The notes beneath the pieces were generated by a model, which was not told where the DNA came from, made no database searches, and worked only from the letters and a program-made list of their open reading frames with translations. A program made the translations under genes and the position numbers. From Variovorax paradoxus (GTDB lineage Bacteria > Pseudomonadota > Gammaproteobacteria > Burkholderiales > Burkholderiaceae_C), in assembly GCF_024734665.1 (NCBI RefSeq), contig NZ_CP102931.1, positions 3,656,001-3,720,000 of the forward strand: 64,000 nucleotides of DNA. Reading direction: 5' to 3'. Positions 42,181-52,176 of the stretch are shown piece by piece. How positions within the stretch are numbered: position 1 is the first letter of the stretch; each line of letters opens with the position of its first letter.

Positions 42181-43920
42181 TTGAACCAGCCCACTCCCGC
42201 GATCGTTGCCCAGAGCGCCGTGCGCCGGCTGCCGCGCATCGCATTGCTTCTGCTGTGTGCGGCTTATCTGCTGCCAGGCCTGGTCGGCCGGGGCCCCTGG
42301 AAGAGCGCCGACATCACGGCCTTCGGCTACATGTCCGAACTGGCCCGCAGCACCGAAGGCATTGCGCGCTGGTTCGACCCCATGCTGCTGGGCCTGCGCC
42401 CGGAAACACCCGCCCTGATCCCTTACTGGATCGGCGCCCTGGCCATCAAGATCGCCCCGTCGTGGCTGAACCCCGACCTGGCCGTGCGCGTTGCCTTCGC
42501 GTTCCTGCTCTGGGGCGCCTTCACCGCCACCTGGTATGCCGTGTACTACCTGGCCCGCACAGCGCGCGCCCAGCCCGTGGCTTTTGCCTTCGGCGGCGAG
42601 GCCCGGCCCACTGACTACGCACGCGCCATCGCCGACGGTGGCTTGCTGGCGCTGATTGCCTGCCTCGGCCTCGCCCAGCTCGGCCACGAAACCACGCCCG
42701 CACTGGCGCAGCTGTTCTTCGCCTCGCACCTGTTCTATGGCGTGGCCGCACTGCCCTACCGCCGCACCGGCCCGGTGATCGCATTGACCGTCGGCACCAT
42801 CGGCATCACGCTGAGCGGCGCCCCCACCGTCGGCCTTGCGCTGGCCATCGGCAGCGCGCTGTACATCGCGTATGAACGCCAGCTTGCCGCGCAGTCCGAG
42901 CGCGAAAACGCCGACAACAACGAAGACAACGGCCCCGGCTACACACGAGGCGCCCTCCTCACGATGATCGGCATCACGGTGCTGACGGCGGTGCTCGTGT
43001 TCGGCCTGAAGCTGCCGACATGGAAGATCACCGTGGTCGGCGGTTCGCTGCTCGGCGACGTGCGCAGCCAGGCCAAGCTGCTGCTGTGGTTCACCTGGCC
43101 GGTCTGGCCGCTCGCCATCTGGACGCTGTGGCGCTGGCGGCGCCAGCTCACCTCGCGCCACGTCGCGCTGCCCTTCTGGTTCGCGCTGGTGCCACTGGCC
43201 GCCACCTGGACCACTGACTACTCCGACCGCTCGCTGCTGCTGGCTCTGCCCGCCTTCGCCACGCTCGCCGCGTTCGCCCTGCCCACCTTCCGGCGCAGCG
43301 CCGCGGCGCTGATCGACTGGTTCAACGTGCTGTTCTTCAGCGGCCTCGCGGTGCTGGGCTGGATCTACTGGATCGCCATGCAGACCGGCGTTCCACCCAA
43401 GCCCGCCGCCAGCGTCACACGACTGGTGCCCGGCTTCGTACCCGAGCTCTCGCCCATTGCCGTAGCGCTCGCCGTGGCTGCGACCATTGCCTGGTGCTGG
43501 CTGGTGCGCTGGCGCACGGGGCGGCACCGCGCCGCACTCTGGAAGACGCTGGTGCTGCCAGCCGGCGGCACCGCTCTTTGCTGGATGCTGCTGATGACGC
43601 TGTGGCTGCCGCCTATCGACTACGCACGCAGCTTCGCGCCGCAAGTGCGCGCCGTGGCTGAACGCGTGGGCCAGCCGCGCTGCATCGCCGAGCTCGCGCT
43701 CAGCCGCCCACACATTGCAGCGCTGCGCCACCACGGCAACTTCAACGTGCAGCCGCTGCTGCTGGGCACCGACTGCCCGTGGCTGCTCGCAAGCCCGGAC
43801 ACCATCGAGCGCCTGCACACCATCATTCCCTTCGACCAGTGGCGCTTTGCCGGCACGCTGCGCCGCCCCAGCAGCGCGGCCGACGACCTCTTGCTCTACC
43901 AGAAGATCACGCCGCAGTGA
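42181..43920 (+). CDS. Polytopic membrane protein, glycosyltransferase 39/ArnT-like
   Basis: 579 residues with about ten to twelve hydrophobic segments and a periplasmic C-terminal domain after about residue 480. Layout and the early motif GRGPWKSADITAFGYMSE recall GT-C fold transferases (ArnT/PMT family), where an Asp or Glu in the first loop binds the lipid-linked sugar. The start is TTG at 42181 (MNQPTPAIVA); no ATG fits the N-terminus. The end overlaps the MATE exporter GTG start in GTGA, so the pair is coupled. Sugar and target unknown. Being co-expressed with an exporter may hint at envelope modification, but this is weak. Confidence 0.65.
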   Translation: MNQPTPAIVAQSAVRRLPRIALLLLCAAYLLPGLVGRGPWKSADITAFGYMSELARSTEGIARWFDPMLLGLRPETPALIPYWIGALAIKIAPSWLNPDLAVRVAFAFLLWGAFTATWYAVYYLARTARAQPVAFAFGGEARPTDYARAIADGGLLALIACLGLAQLGHETTPALAQLFFASHLFYGVAALPYRRTGPVIALTVGTIGITLSGAPTVGLALAIGSALYIAYERQLAAQSERENADNNEDNGPGYTRGALLTMIGITVLTAVLVFGLKLPTWKITVVGGSLLGDVRSQAKLLLWFTWPVWPLAIWTLWRWRRQLTSRHVALPFWFALVPLAATWTTDYSDRSLLLALPAFATLAAFALPTFRRSAAALIDWFNVLFFSGLAVLGWIYWIAMQTGVPPKPAASVTRLVPGFVPELSPIAVALAVAATIAWCWLVRWRTGRHRAALWKTLVLPAGGTALCWMLLMTLWLPPIDYARSFAPQVRAVAERVGQPRCIAELALSRPHIAALRHHGNFNVQPLLLGTDCPWLLASPDTIERLHTIIPFDQWRFAGTLRRPSSAADDLLLYQKITPQ

Positions 43921-45260
43921 GGGGCGAACGGGCTCTGATCGCGCGGCACGCGGGCACGGTGCTCGTCGGCCAATTGGCCGTGATGGCCTTCGGCGTGACC
44001 GACACCATCATCGCGGGCCGCTACTCCGAGCACGCACTGGCCGCTCTCTCGGTCGGCGCTGCCATCTTCGTCAGCGTGTATGTCTCGTTGATGGGTGTGC
44101 TGCAGGCACTGCTGCCGGTCTGGGCCGAACTGCACGGCGGCGGCCGCAGCAGCGAAGTGGGCCGCTCGGTGCGGCAATCGCTCTACCTCGCGGCCATTGC
44201 CATTGTGGTCGGCATGGCGATCCTGCTGCTGCCGGGCGCGGCCCTGCGATGGACCCAAGTGCCGGCGGAAATGCGCAGCGAAGTCGAGGCCTATCTGGCC
44301 GTGCTGGCCTTTGCGCTGGCGCCAGCCCTGCTCTTCCGTCTGTTCAGCACCCTCAACCAGAGCCTGGGCAAGCCCCAGCTCGTGACGTGGCTGCAGTTGG
44401 GTTCGCTGGGCGTGAAGCTGCCGTTGTCGATCTGGTTCACTTTCGGCGGCGCGGGCCTGCCGGCCATGGGCCTCGTGGGCTGCGGCTGGGCGACGCTGTG
44501 CGTGAACTGGGCCATGCTCGGCTGCGCCATCTGGCTGCTGCGCAACCGCCCGTTCTACCGCGACTACGGGCTCTGGAAGCGCATCGAGGCGCCCGACTGG
44601 CAGCAGATCCGCAAGTTCGCGCGGCTCGGCGTGCCAGGCGGCTTGGCGGTGCTGGTCGAAGTGACCTCATTCACGCTGATGGCCCTGTTCATCGCTCGCC
44701 TCGGCACCGCAGCCGCTGCGGCGCACCAGATCGCGTCGAACCTGCTGGCCGTGGCGTACATGACCCCGCTGTCGCTGGCCATCGCAACCAGCGCGCGTGT
44801 GAGTTTCTGGCTCGGCGCCGGGGACGCTGCCAAGGCCCGGCACGCCTGCCGCCTGGGCTTCGAACTGACGGCCCTGTGCGCGCTGTTCTATGCCACCGCC
44901 ATGGCCGTGTTGCGCTACGAGCTCGCCAACGTGTATTCCGACAACCCGGCGGTGATCGCGATGGCCGGCGCGCTGTTGCTGGCCGTGGCGCTGTATCACT
45001 TCGCGGATGCGGTGCAGACCTTCTGCGTGTTCGTATTGCGGTGCTACCGCGTCACGCTGGCGCCGCTGGTGATCTATTGCGCGATGCTGTGGGGACTGGG
45101 TTTGGGCGGGAGCTATCTGCTGGCGTACCACGGTCTGGGCCCCTGGGCGGCCATGCAGTCGCCGCTGGCGTTCTGGATCATGAGCGCCGCCGCGCTGGCC
45201 GTGACGGCCCTGCTATTCGGTGCACTGCTGCGTTGGACGATGCGCCAGCGCGCAAAATAA
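43917..45260 (+). CDS. MATE family efflux transporter
   Basis: 447-residue multidrug and toxic compound extrusion transporter with about 12 TMs. The start is GTG at 43917, overlapping the upstream stop (GTGA), followed by RGERALIARHAGTVLVGQLAV. Typical segments: TDTIIAGRYSEHALAALSVG, a repeat half at KFARLGVPGGLAVLVEVTSF and ALFIARLGTAAAAAHQIASN. Length fits NorM/DinF-type proteins. It exports cations or drugs using Na+ or H+. Convergent with phoR at 6 bp. Confidence 0.88.
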   Translation: MRGERALIARHAGTVLVGQLAVMAFGVTDTIIAGRYSEHALAALSVGAAIFVSVYVSLMGVLQALLPVWAELHGGGRSSEVGRSVRQSLYLAAIAIVVGMAILLLPGAALRWTQVPAEMRSEVEAYLAVLAFALAPALLFRLFSTLNQSLGKPQLVTWLQLGSLGVKLPLSIWFTFGGAGLPAMGLVGCGWATLCVNWAMLGCAIWLLRNRPFYRDYGLWKRIEAPDWQQIRKFARLGVPGGLAVLVEVTSFTLMALFIARLGTAAAAAHQIASNLLAVAYMTPLSLAIATSARVSFWLGAGDAAKARHACRLGFELTALCALFYATAMAVLRYELANVYSDNPAVIAMAGALLLAVALYHFADAVQTFCVFVLRCYRVTLAPLVIYCAMLWGLGLGGSYLLAYHGLGPWAAMQSPLAFWIMSAAALAVTALLFGALLRWTMRQRAK

Positions 45261-45266
45261 GCCGTT

Positions 45267-46604
45267 CTACTTGGCCAGCACGCGCGCTTCCCGCACGCGC
45301 GCTGCCGGAAACAGCAGCGCAAAGCGGGAGCCCTTGCCCACCGTGCTTTCGATGCGCAGCTCGGCACCATGCCGCTGGGCGATGTGCTTGACGATCGCCA
45401 GCCCCAATCCCGTACCGCCAGTCTCGCGCGAGCGACTGCGGTCGATGCGATAGAAGCGCTCGGTCAGCCGCGGGATGTGCTCGGCGGCGATGCCAGGACC
45501 GGTGTCCTTCACGGCGTATTCGCCGCGCCCGTCGGGCAGCACCCGCCAGCTCACGGCCACCTCGCCACCGCCCGGCGTGTAGCGGATGGCGTTGCTCAGC
45601 AGGTTCGACATCGCGCTCTGCAGTTCGGTTGGCGCACCCGACAGTTCGGACTCCGCGTCGACCGTGAACGACAGTCGATGCCCCTGCGGCGTCAGGCGCC
45701 CCGACAGCCCTCGTCCTTCGTCTTCGCACTGCGCGAGCAGCGCACGAGTGCGGATCCACTGGTTTCCCGAAGGCGCCGCGCTCCCCTCCAGCCGCGACAG
45801 CGTCAGCAGGTCGTTCACCAGCGTCTCCATGCGGTGCGATTGCTGCCCCATCAGCGACAGATAGCGCGTGCGCTCGTCCGCATCGAGCGGCAGGTTCTGC
45901 AGTGTCTCGACGAAGCCGGCCAGTACCGTCAGCGGCGTGCGGATTTCATGCGACACGTTCGCCACGAAATCGCGCCGCATCGCCTCGGCCTGCTCCAGCG
46001 CCGTGATGTCGCGCGTCAGCAGCATGCGGCGATTGCCGGCATAGGGATGCACCTGCACCGACAACCGCACCGGATGGCCGCGCTGATGCCCATGGCCGAG
46101 TCCGGAGGCATCGATGACCACGTCGCGGCTGTAATTCCAGGACGCGAGATAGGCCACAAAAGCCGGATCACGTACAAGGTTGGCGAGGTGCTGCGCCAGA
46201 TCGCGTTCGGCGTCGATACCGAACTGGCTGGCCGCCGTCTGGTTGCACCATTCGATGCGGCCCTGCTCGTCGAGCAACACCACGCCATTGGGCGACGCCT
46301 GGATGGCCGCCAGGAATTCCTGCAGCCGGTCTTCGGCCTGCCGGGTCTGCTGCTCGCGGTCGCGCAGCAGCTTGCGGATGCGCTCGGACAACTCGCCCCA
46401 CACGCCGGACCCGCGCGACGGCAGGCCGGCGGCATCGTTGCGCAACACCCGCATCAGTCGCTCGGCGCGCCAGGCGTCGAGCCCCAGCCAGAGTACCGCA
46501 CCCAGCCAGGCGCCCAGCCACCCGAACTTCCATCCAAAAATGACGATAGCGCCCGCTCCTATTAAGAGGGACGCTATTAAAAATGTAGCAATTCGAAAAG
46601 GCAT
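45267..46604 (-). CDS. phoR: Phosphate regulon sensor histidine kinase
   Basis: 445-residue membrane kinase. Two N-terminal TMs (about 5-24 and 28-44), a PAS domain (about 95-200, IQASPNGVVLLDEQGRIEWCN), HisKA with His219 (ANVSHEIRTPL), and HATPase_c with N-box (SNLLSNAIRYTPGGG), DTGPGIAAEHI and GGTGLGLAIVKHI. Follows phoB at 44 bp in the pst-pho cluster, which identifies it. It phosphorylates PhoB when phosphate is scarce, under PstSCAB-PhoU control. Confidence 0.94.
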   Translation of the reverse strand: MPFRIATFLIASLLIGAGAIVIFGWKFGWLGAWLGAVLWLGLDAWRAERLMRVLRNDAAGLPSRGSGVWGELSERIRKLLRDREQQTRQAEDRLQEFLAAIQASPNGVVLLDEQGRIEWCNQTAASQFGIDAERDLAQHLANLVRDPAFVAYLASWNYSRDVVIDASGLGHGHQRGHPVRLSVQVHPYAGNRRMLLTRDITALEQAEAMRRDFVANVSHEIRTPLTVLAGFVETLQNLPLDADERTRYLSLMGQQSHRMETLVNDLLTLSRLEGSAAPSGNQWIRTRALLAQCEDEGRGLSGRLTPQGHRLSFTVDAESELSGAPTELQSAMSNLLSNAIRYTPGGGEVAVSWRVLPDGRGEYAVKDTGPGIAAEHIPRLTERFYRIDRSRSRETGGTGLGLAIVKHIAQRHGAELRIESTVGKGSRFALLFPAARVREARVLAK

Positions 46605-46648
46605 GGCGGGCGATTATCCGCGCCCGCGGCCAAAGGGTGCCACGGCGG

Positions 46649-47341
46649 TCAAACCGTGACTTGGGCGGTCAGGCGGTAGCCCGCTCCGCGGACGGTTTCG
46701 ACCATCGGCGCGGCCGCACCCAGCGATTCGCGCAGGCGCTTGACGTGCACGTCGACCGTGCGCTCTTCGATGTAGACGTGGTCGCCCCATACCTTGTCGA
46801 GCAGCTGAGCACGGCTGTGCACACGCTCGGCATGCTGCATCAGGTAAGCCAGCAGCTTGAACTCGGTCGGCCCGACCTTCAGGGCGCCGCCCTGCCAGGT
46901 CACGCGGTGCGTGGAGGTGTCGAGTGCCAGCTCGCCAATTTCGACGCGCTCCGTGACCACTTCCGGAGCCCGGCGGCGCAGCACCGCACGGATGCGGGCC
47001 AGCATTTCCTGGGTCGAGAACGGCTTGGTGATGTAGTCGTCGGCACCGGCGTCGAGGCCGGCAACCTTGTCGGGTTCGTCACCGCGCGCAGTCAGCATCA
47101 GGATGGGGATGGCCTTGGTGCGCGGGTCCTTGCGCCACTGGCGCGCGAGCTGCAGGCCGCTTTGGCCCGGCAGCATCCAGTCGAGCAGGATCAGATCCGG
47201 CAGGAAGGCGTCGATCTCACGCTGTGCCGCAGCGCCATCCTCCGACCAGATCGGCTCGAAGCCGTTATGGCGCAGGTTGACGGCGATCAGCTCGGCGATC
47301 GAGGACTCGTCTTCGACGATGAGGACACGGGGTTTCTTCAT
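46649..47341 (-). CDS. phoB: Phosphate regulon response regulator
   Basis: 230-residue OmpR/PhoB type regulator. Receiver with phospho-acceptor Asp54 (DLILLDWMLPGQSG) and acidic pocket EDE near residue 10; Thr and Lys in MLTARG and YITKPFS. The winged helix (about 130-230) has VGPTEFKLLAYLMQHAERVHSRAQLLDKVWG and RTVDVHVKRLRESL. It binds Pho boxes, which are visible before pstS, ppx and ppk in this window. 27 bp after phoU. Confidence 0.96.
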   Translation of the reverse strand: MKKPRVLIVEDESSIAELIAVNLRHNGFEPIWSEDGAAAQREIDAFLPDLILLDWMLPGQSGLQLARQWRKDPRTKAIPILMLTARGDEPDKVAGLDAGADDYITKPFSTQEMLARIRAVLRRRAPEVVTERVEIGELALDTSTHRVTWQGGALKVGPTEFKLLAYLMQHAERVHSRAQLLDKVWGDHVYIEERTVDVHVKRLRESLGAAAPMVETVRGAGYRLTAQVTV

Positions 47342-47368
47342 GCTTTCTTGGGAGTCTTGCCGCTGTTG

Positions 47369-48070
47369 TTACTGCAGCGCGGACTCGATTTCCTGCATCG
47401 AAGTGTGCCGGACATCGGCGCCCTTGACGATGTAGATGATGAATTCGGCAATGTTCTTGGCGTGGTCGCCAATGCGTTCGATGGCCTTGGCCAGGAACAG
47501 CAGGTCCAGGCTGGCGGAGATCGTGCGCGGGTCTTCCATCATGTAGGTGACCAGCTTGCGCACGAACCCGTCGAACTCCTTGTCGATAAGGTCGTCGTCC
47601 TTCAGGATGGACAACGCTGCGGAGGTGTCGAGCCGCGCGAATGCGTCCAGCGCCTTGCGCAGCAGGCCCGAGGCCAGGTCGGCCGCGATACGCAGCTCGG
47701 TCGTGGGCAGTTGCCGGGCCGAACCGCTTTCGATGATCGACTTGACCATGCGCGCGATCTTGTTGGCCTCGTCGCCCACGCGCTCGAGGTTGGCGGTGGT
47801 CTTGCTGATGGCGATCAGCAGGCGCAGGTCGCGTGCCGTGGGCTGGCGACGCGCGATGATCGACGACAGCTCGCGGTCGATGTCGATTTCCATCGCGTTG
47901 ACGCGCTGCTCGGTTTCCATCACGCGGTCGGCCGCTTCGACGTCGAACTGCAGCAACGCGTACACGGCTTGGTGAATCTGCGACTCGACCATGCCGCCGA
48001 GCTCCATCACGCGCGACGAGACGCCGTTGAGTTCGCTGTCGAACTGGCTGGAAAGGTGTTTCTCGGTCAT
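47369..48070 (-). CDS. phoU: Phosphate signalling regulator PhoU
   Basis: 233-residue helical-bundle protein with two PhoU repeats (about 15-110 and 120-215), each with a metal-binding E/DxxxD-type motif. MTEKHLSSQFDSELNGVSSRVMELGGMVESQ and ISKTTANLERVGDEANKIARM are canonical. It couples PstSCAB to PhoR and stops PhoB activation when phosphate is ample. 16 bp after pstB. Confidence 0.95.
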   Translation of the reverse strand: MTEKHLSSQFDSELNGVSSRVMELGGMVESQIHQAVYALLQFDVEAADRVMETEQRVNAMEIDIDRELSSIIARRQPTARDLRLLIAISKTTANLERVGDEANKIARMVKSIIESGSARQLPTTELRIAADLASGLLRKALDAFARLDTSAALSILKDDDLIDKEFDGFVRKLVTYMMEDPRTISASLDLLFLAKAIERIGDHAKNIAEFIIYIVKGADVRHTSMQEIESALQ

Positions 48071-48086
48071 GTTGTCTCCTTTGACT

Positions 48087-48866
48087 TCAACCGAAGCGGC
48101 CGGTGATGTAGTCCTCGGTCTCCTTGCGCTGCGGCTTGAAGAACATCTGCTCGGTGGCGCCGAACTCGATCAGATCGCCGAGGTACATGTAGGCGGTGTA
48201 GTCGCTGCAGCGGGCGGCCTGCTGCATGTTATGCGTCACGATGACCACCGTGTACTCATTCTTGAGTTCGGCGATCAGTTCCTCGATCTTCGCGGTCGAG
48301 ATCGGGTCGAGCGCCGAGCAGGGTTCGTCCAGCAGCAGCACTTCAGGCTTGATCGCGATGCCGCGCGCAATGCACAGGCGCTGCTGCTGGCCGCCGGACA
48401 GGCCCGAGCCGCTTTGCTGCAGCTTGTCGCGCACTTCGGTCCACAGAGCAGCCTTCTTCAGGGCCCACTCGACGCGGTCGTCCATTTCGCTGGCCGAGAG
48501 GTTCTCGAACAGCTTCACGCCGAAGGCGATGTTGTCGTAGATCGACATCGGGAACGGCGTGGGCTTCTGGAACACCATGCCGACCTTGGCGCGAATCAGC
48601 GCCACGTCTTGCTTCGACGTGAGCAGGTTTTCGCCGTCGAGGGCGATGGTGCCTTCGGCGCGCTGCTCTGGATAGAGCTCGAACATGCGGTTGAAGGTGC
48701 GCAGCAGGGTCGACTTGCCGCAGCCCGACGGGCCGATGAAAGCCGTGACCTTGTTCTCGGGAATCTCGAGGTTGATGCCCTTGAGCGCGTGGAACTTGCC
48801 GTAGTAGAAATTCAGGTCCTTGACCGAGATTTTCGAGCGCGACGGTTGTGCAACGGTATTTGGCAT
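48087..48866 (-). CDS. pstB: Phosphate import ATP-binding protein
   Basis: 259-residue ABC ATPase. Walker [21 protein letters not shown]-loop in [20 protein letters not shown], signature [15 protein letters not shown], Walker [15 protein letters not shown] and H-loop THNMQQAAR. Start [10 protein letters not shown] (48866). Cytoplasmic motor of the high-affinity phosphate importer. The ABC signature and FNRM segment are specific to PstB. Confidence 0.97.
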   Translation of the reverse strand: MPNTVAQPSRSKISVKDLNFYYGKFHALKGINLEIPENKVTAFIGPSGCGKSTLLRTFNRMFELYPEQRAEGTIALDGENLLTSKQDVALIRAKVGMVFQKPTPFPMSIYDNIAFGVKLFENLSASEMDDRVEWALKKAALWTEVRDKLQQSGSGLSGGQQQRLCIARGIAIKPEVLLLDEPCSALDPISTAKIEELIAELKNEYTVVIVTHNMQQAARCSDYTAYMYLGDLIEFGATEQMFFKPQRKETEDYITGRFG

Positions 48867-48886
48867 GTTGTCTTCTTCTGCTGGGT

Positions 48887-49771
48887 TCAGTGTTTGTTGC
48901 GCGTCAGGACCCGCGCCAGGATGTTGAGGGCGAGCACGGCAATGGTGATCAGGAACACGCCGGCCCATGCCAGCTGTTGCCAGTTCTCGTAAGGGCTCAT
49001 CGCGAACTTGAAGATCGTGACCGGCAGGCTGGCCATTGGCTGGCTCACGTCGGCGGTCCAGAACTGGTTGTTCAGCGCAGTGAAGAGCAGCGGCGCGGTT
49101 TCGCCGGCAATGCGCGCCACGGCCAGCAGCACACCGGTGACCACGCCAGCGCGGGCAGCGCGCAGCGTGATGCTGAGGATGACCTTCCACTTCGGCGTGC
49201 CCAGCGCGTAGGCCGCTTCGCGCAGGCCCGGTGGCACCAGCTGCAGCATGTTCTCGGTGGTGCGGATCACCACCGGAATCACGATCAGCGCCAAGGCGAT
49301 CGCACCGGCCAGACCCGAGAAGGTCTTGAAATAGGCCACCACCACGGCATACACGAACAGGCCGATCACGATCGACGGCGCCGACAGCAGGATGTCGTTG
49401 ACGAAGCGCGTGACCGAGGCGAGCCAGCCCTTGGGGTTGTATTCGGCCAGATAGATGCCGGCCATGATGCCGATGGGCGTACCCACGAAGGTGGCCAACG
49501 CCACCATCACGAACGAGCCGAAGATCGCATTCGCGATACCGCCTGCCTCGTTTGGCGGCGGCGTCATTTCGGTGAAGGTGGCGAGGGCGAGGCCGCCCAC
49601 GCCCTGACGCAGCGTTTCCCAAAGGATCCAGACCAGCCAGAACACGCCGAAGGCCATCGCGGCGAGCGACAGCGTGAGCGCGATCTTGTTGACGCGGTTG
49701 CGCGAGGCAAACTTGGCCTGGCGCGTTTCGGCCAATGCCTTGGCCGCGAGAAGATTCTGAGCGGTGCTCAC
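48887..49771 (-). CDS. pstA: Phosphate ABC transporter permease PstA
   Basis: 294-residue inner-membrane permease with six TMs. Characteristic segments: [35 protein letters not shown] and the EAA loop [20 protein letters not shown]. The start overlaps the pstC stop in ATGA. Heterodimer partner of PstC. Confidence 0.95.
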   Translation of the reverse strand: MSTAQNLLAAKALAETRQAKFASRNRVNKIALTLSLAAMAFGVFWLVWILWETLRQGVGGLALATFTEMTPPPNEAGGIANAIFGSFVMVALATFVGTPIGIMAGIYLAEYNPKGWLASVTRFVNDILLSAPSIVIGLFVYAVVVAYFKTFSGLAGAIALALIVIPVVIRTTENMLQLVPPGLREAAYALGTPKWKVILSITLRAARAGVVTGVLLAVARIAGETAPLLFTALNNQFWTADVSQPMASLPVTIFKFAMSPYENWQQLAWAGVFLITIAVLALNILARVLTRNKH

Positions 49772-50850
49772 GATTTGGTTCCTTCGCTCTTCTTCATCTT
49801 GGCCAGCAGCATCTTGGAGAGCGACAGCACGACGAAGGTGATGAAGAACAGCACGAGGCCGAGGTACATCAGCGCGGCCTGATGCAGGCCCGCGCCGGCT
49901 TCGGCGAATTCGTTGGCGAGTGCCGAGGTGATGCTGTTGGCAGCCTCGAACACGGAAAGGGAGTTGAGCTGGTTCATGTTGCCGATCACGAACGTGACCG
50001 CCATCGTTTCACCCAGCGCCCGGCCGAGGCCGAGCATGATGCCGCCGATCACGCCGGCCTTGGTGTAAGGCAGCACCACCTTGGAAACGACTTCCCAGGT
50101 GGTGGAGCCGAGGCCGTAGGCCGACTCTTTCAGCAGCGGCGGCGTCACTTCGAACACGTCGCGCATTACCGAAGCGATGAACGGAATGATCATGATCGCG
50201 AGGATGATGCCGGCGGACAGGATACCGATACCCACTGGTGGGCCGGACACCAGCGCACCGAGGTACGGCACGCCGCTGAGCAGCTTCTGCAGCGGCTGCT
50301 GCACCCAGGTGGAAAGAATCGGGCCGAACACCAGCAGGCCCCACATGCCGTAGACGATGGAAGGCACCGCCGCCAGCAGTTCAATGGCCGTGCCCAGCGG
50401 GCGCTTGAGCCAGTTGGGCGAGAGTTCCGTCAGGAAGAGCGCAATGCCGAAGCTCACCGGCACCGCGATCACCAGCGCGATGATCGAGGTGGCCAGCGTG
50501 CCGTAGATCATGACCAGGCCGCCGTACTCCTCCTTGACCGGATCCCACACGCTGCTCGTGAGAAAGCCGAGGCCGTACTTCGAAATGGCGGGCCAGGCGC
50601 CGACAACCAGCGACAACAGGATGCCGATGAGCATCGCGAGCGTCAGCAGCGCGGCGCCCTTGGCGGCCCAGCCGAACAGCCGGTCGGCCATCGGGCCGGA
50701 GCGCGGAGCTTTCACGGGCGGCGGGGGTGCAGTAGCACGACCGCGCTCGGCCGCGAGGTCGAGAGAGGTGGTGGCGGCGGGAAAGGTGGATGACACGGGT
50801 CGCTCCGGCAAAGACGAAAGCGGCGCGTCCTGGAGCGAAGAATTGCTCAT
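49768..50850 (-). CDS. pstC: Phosphate ABC transporter permease PstC
   Basis: 360-residue permease. The N-terminal 60 residues are a Pro/Ala/Ser-rich cytoplasmic tail, longer than the E. coli protein (319 aa), before the first TM ([21 protein letters not shown]). Signature [30 protein letters not shown] and [21 protein letters not shown] loop [24 protein letters not shown] overlap with pstA and 30 bp after pstS. Confidence 0.95.
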   Translation of the reverse strand: MSNSSLQDAPLSSLPERPVSSTFPAATTSLDLAAERGRATAPPPPVKAPRSGPMADRLFGWAAKGAALLTLAMLIGILLSLVVGAWPAISKYGLGFLTSSVWDPVKEEYGGLVMIYGTLATSIIALVIAVPVSFGIALFLTELSPNWLKRPLGTAIELLAAVPSIVYGMWGLLVFGPILSTWVQQPLQKLLSGVPYLGALVSGPPVGIGILSAGIILAIMIIPFIASVMRDVFEVTPPLLKESAYGLGSTTWEVVSKVVLPYTKAGVIGGIMLGLGRALGETMAVTFVIGNMNQLNSLSVFEAANSITSALANEFAEAGAGLHQAALMYLGLVLFFITFVVLSLSKMLLAKMKKSEGTKS

Positions 50851-50880
50851 GGGCGCGCCGTCCTGGACTGATGGGTGGAT

Positions 50881-51915
50881 TTACTTGAACGCGACGGCCT
50901 TGCCCGACGCGTCCTTCACATCACCCCATGCCTTGGCGATGGTGGCCTTCACGGCGTCAGGCATCGGCACATAGTCGAGATCGTCGGCCGTCTTGTCGCC
51001 GCTCTTGTAGGCCCAGTCGAAGAACTTGAGCACGGTGGTCGCGTTGGCGGGCTTGTCCTGCACCTTGTGCATCAGGATGAAGGTGGCGCCAGTGATGGGC
51101 CATGCGTCCTTGCCGGCCTGGTTGGTCAGCACCTGGTAGAAGCTCTTGCTCCATTCAGCACCAGCAGCAGCGGCCTTGAATGCCGAGTCGTCGGGCGACA
51201 CGAAGGTGCCGGCGGCGTTCTGCAGCTGGGCGTACGTCATCTTGTTCTGCTTGACGTAGGCGTATTCGACGTAGCCGATCGAGTTGGGCAGGCGGTTCAC
51301 GAAAGCGGCGACGCCTTCGTTGCCCTTGCCACCCGCGCCGGTGGGCCAGTTCACGGCCGTGCCTTCACCGACCTTGGTCTTCCACTCGGCGTTGACCTTG
51401 CTCAGGTAGTTGGTGAACAGGAAGCTGGTGCCCGAGCCGTCGGCGCGGCGAACCGGGGCGATGGCGGCGTCAGGCAGGGCCAGCGAACCGTTCAGCGCCT
51501 TGATGGCGGGGTCGTTCCACTTGGTGATCTTGCCAAGGTAGATGTCGCCCAGAACCTGGCCGTTGAGCTTCAGCTCGCCGGGCTTGATGCCCTGGATGTT
51601 GACCACGGGGATCACGCCACCGATGACGGTGGGGAACTGCATCAGGCCCTTGGCCTGCAGTTCGTCGTCCTTCAGGGGGGCGTCCGATGCGCCGAAGTCG
51701 ACGGTCTTGGCTTCGATCTGCTTGATGCCGGCGCCCGAGCCAACCGACTGGTAGTTGATCTTGACGCCGGTGGCCTTGTTGAAGTCGGAGGCCCACTTGG
51801 CGTACAGCGGCGCCGGGAAGCTGGCGCCAGCGCCGGTCACGTCTTGTGCGAAGGCGGGAATGGAGAACACCGCGGCCACCAGGCCGGCTGTTGCAAATTT
51901 GAACGTCGTTTTCAT
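50881..51915 (-). CDS. pstS: Periplasmic phosphate-binding protein
   Basis: 344-residue high-affinity phosphate-binding protein. Signal [20 protein letters not shown], cleaved after AFA near residue 23. [21 protein letters not shown] and the phosphate-contacting [15 protein letters not shown] and [11 protein letters not shown] segments are canonical. Start 51915 chosen for the signal peptide; an upstream in-frame ATG (51987) lies within the Pho box region. First gene of pstSCAB-phoU-phoBR and preceded by a Pho box. Confidence 0.97.
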   Translation of the reverse strand: MKTTFKFATAGLVAAVFSIPAFAQDVTGAGASFPAPLYAKWASDFNKATGVKINYQSVGSGAGIKQIEAKTVDFGASDAPLKDDELQAKGLMQFPTVIGGVIPVVNIQGIKPGELKLNGQVLGDIYLGKITKWNDPAIKALNGSLALPDAAIAPVRRADGSGTSFLFTNYLSKVNAEWKTKVGEGTAVNWPTGAGGKGNEGVAAFVNRLPNSIGYVEYAYVKQNKMTYAQLQNAAGTFVSPDDSAFKAAAAGAEWSKSFYQVLTNQAGKDAWPITGATFILMHKVQDKPANATTVLKFFDWAYKSGDKTADDLDYVPMPDAVKATIAKAWGDVKDASGKAVAFK

Positions 51916-51980
51916 GAAGCTTCCTTTAGAAGTAAGAAGTAGTCCCTTTTTCGGGCTTGGACGGACTCTAAAAAGCTTGT

Positions 51981-51998
51981 GTGACATCGGTGTGACAC
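51981..51998 (-). promoter_or_regulatory. Pho box of pstS
   Basis: On the minus strand GTGTCAC-ACCG-ATGTCAC, two 7-bp half-sites at 11-bp period, matching CTGTCAT-N4-CTGTCAT at 5 of 7 each. It ends 66 bp before the pstS ATG. A weak -10 (TTTAGA, 51968-51973) follows at the expected distance for a promoter in which PhoB replaces the -35. Confidence 0.75.
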
Positions 51999-52047
51999 CC
52001 CTCTGTCGAGGGAAAATGCCTTTATTCCCCCGGTGGTTCGTGTGACG

Positions 52048-52065
52048 CTGTCACATAACCGTCAT
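52048..52065 (+). promoter_or_regulatory. Pho box of ppx
   Basis: CTGTCAC-ATAA-CCGTCAT on the + strand, 6 of 7 in each half-site. It lies 112 bp before the ppx ATG and 50 bp from the divergent pstS box, so one intergenic region serves both. The preceding TGTGACGCTGTCACA (52041-52055) is also an imperfect palindrome. Confidence 0.7.
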
Positions 52066-52176
52066 GCGCCGCGCCTAGCCTTCCAAACCTCGCCATTGCG
52101 CGATCCGAGAGGTGGCGCGCCCTGTCACGGCGCTACGATCAAACACAAAGACACCCGCCTTCTTCTTCAGAACCAC

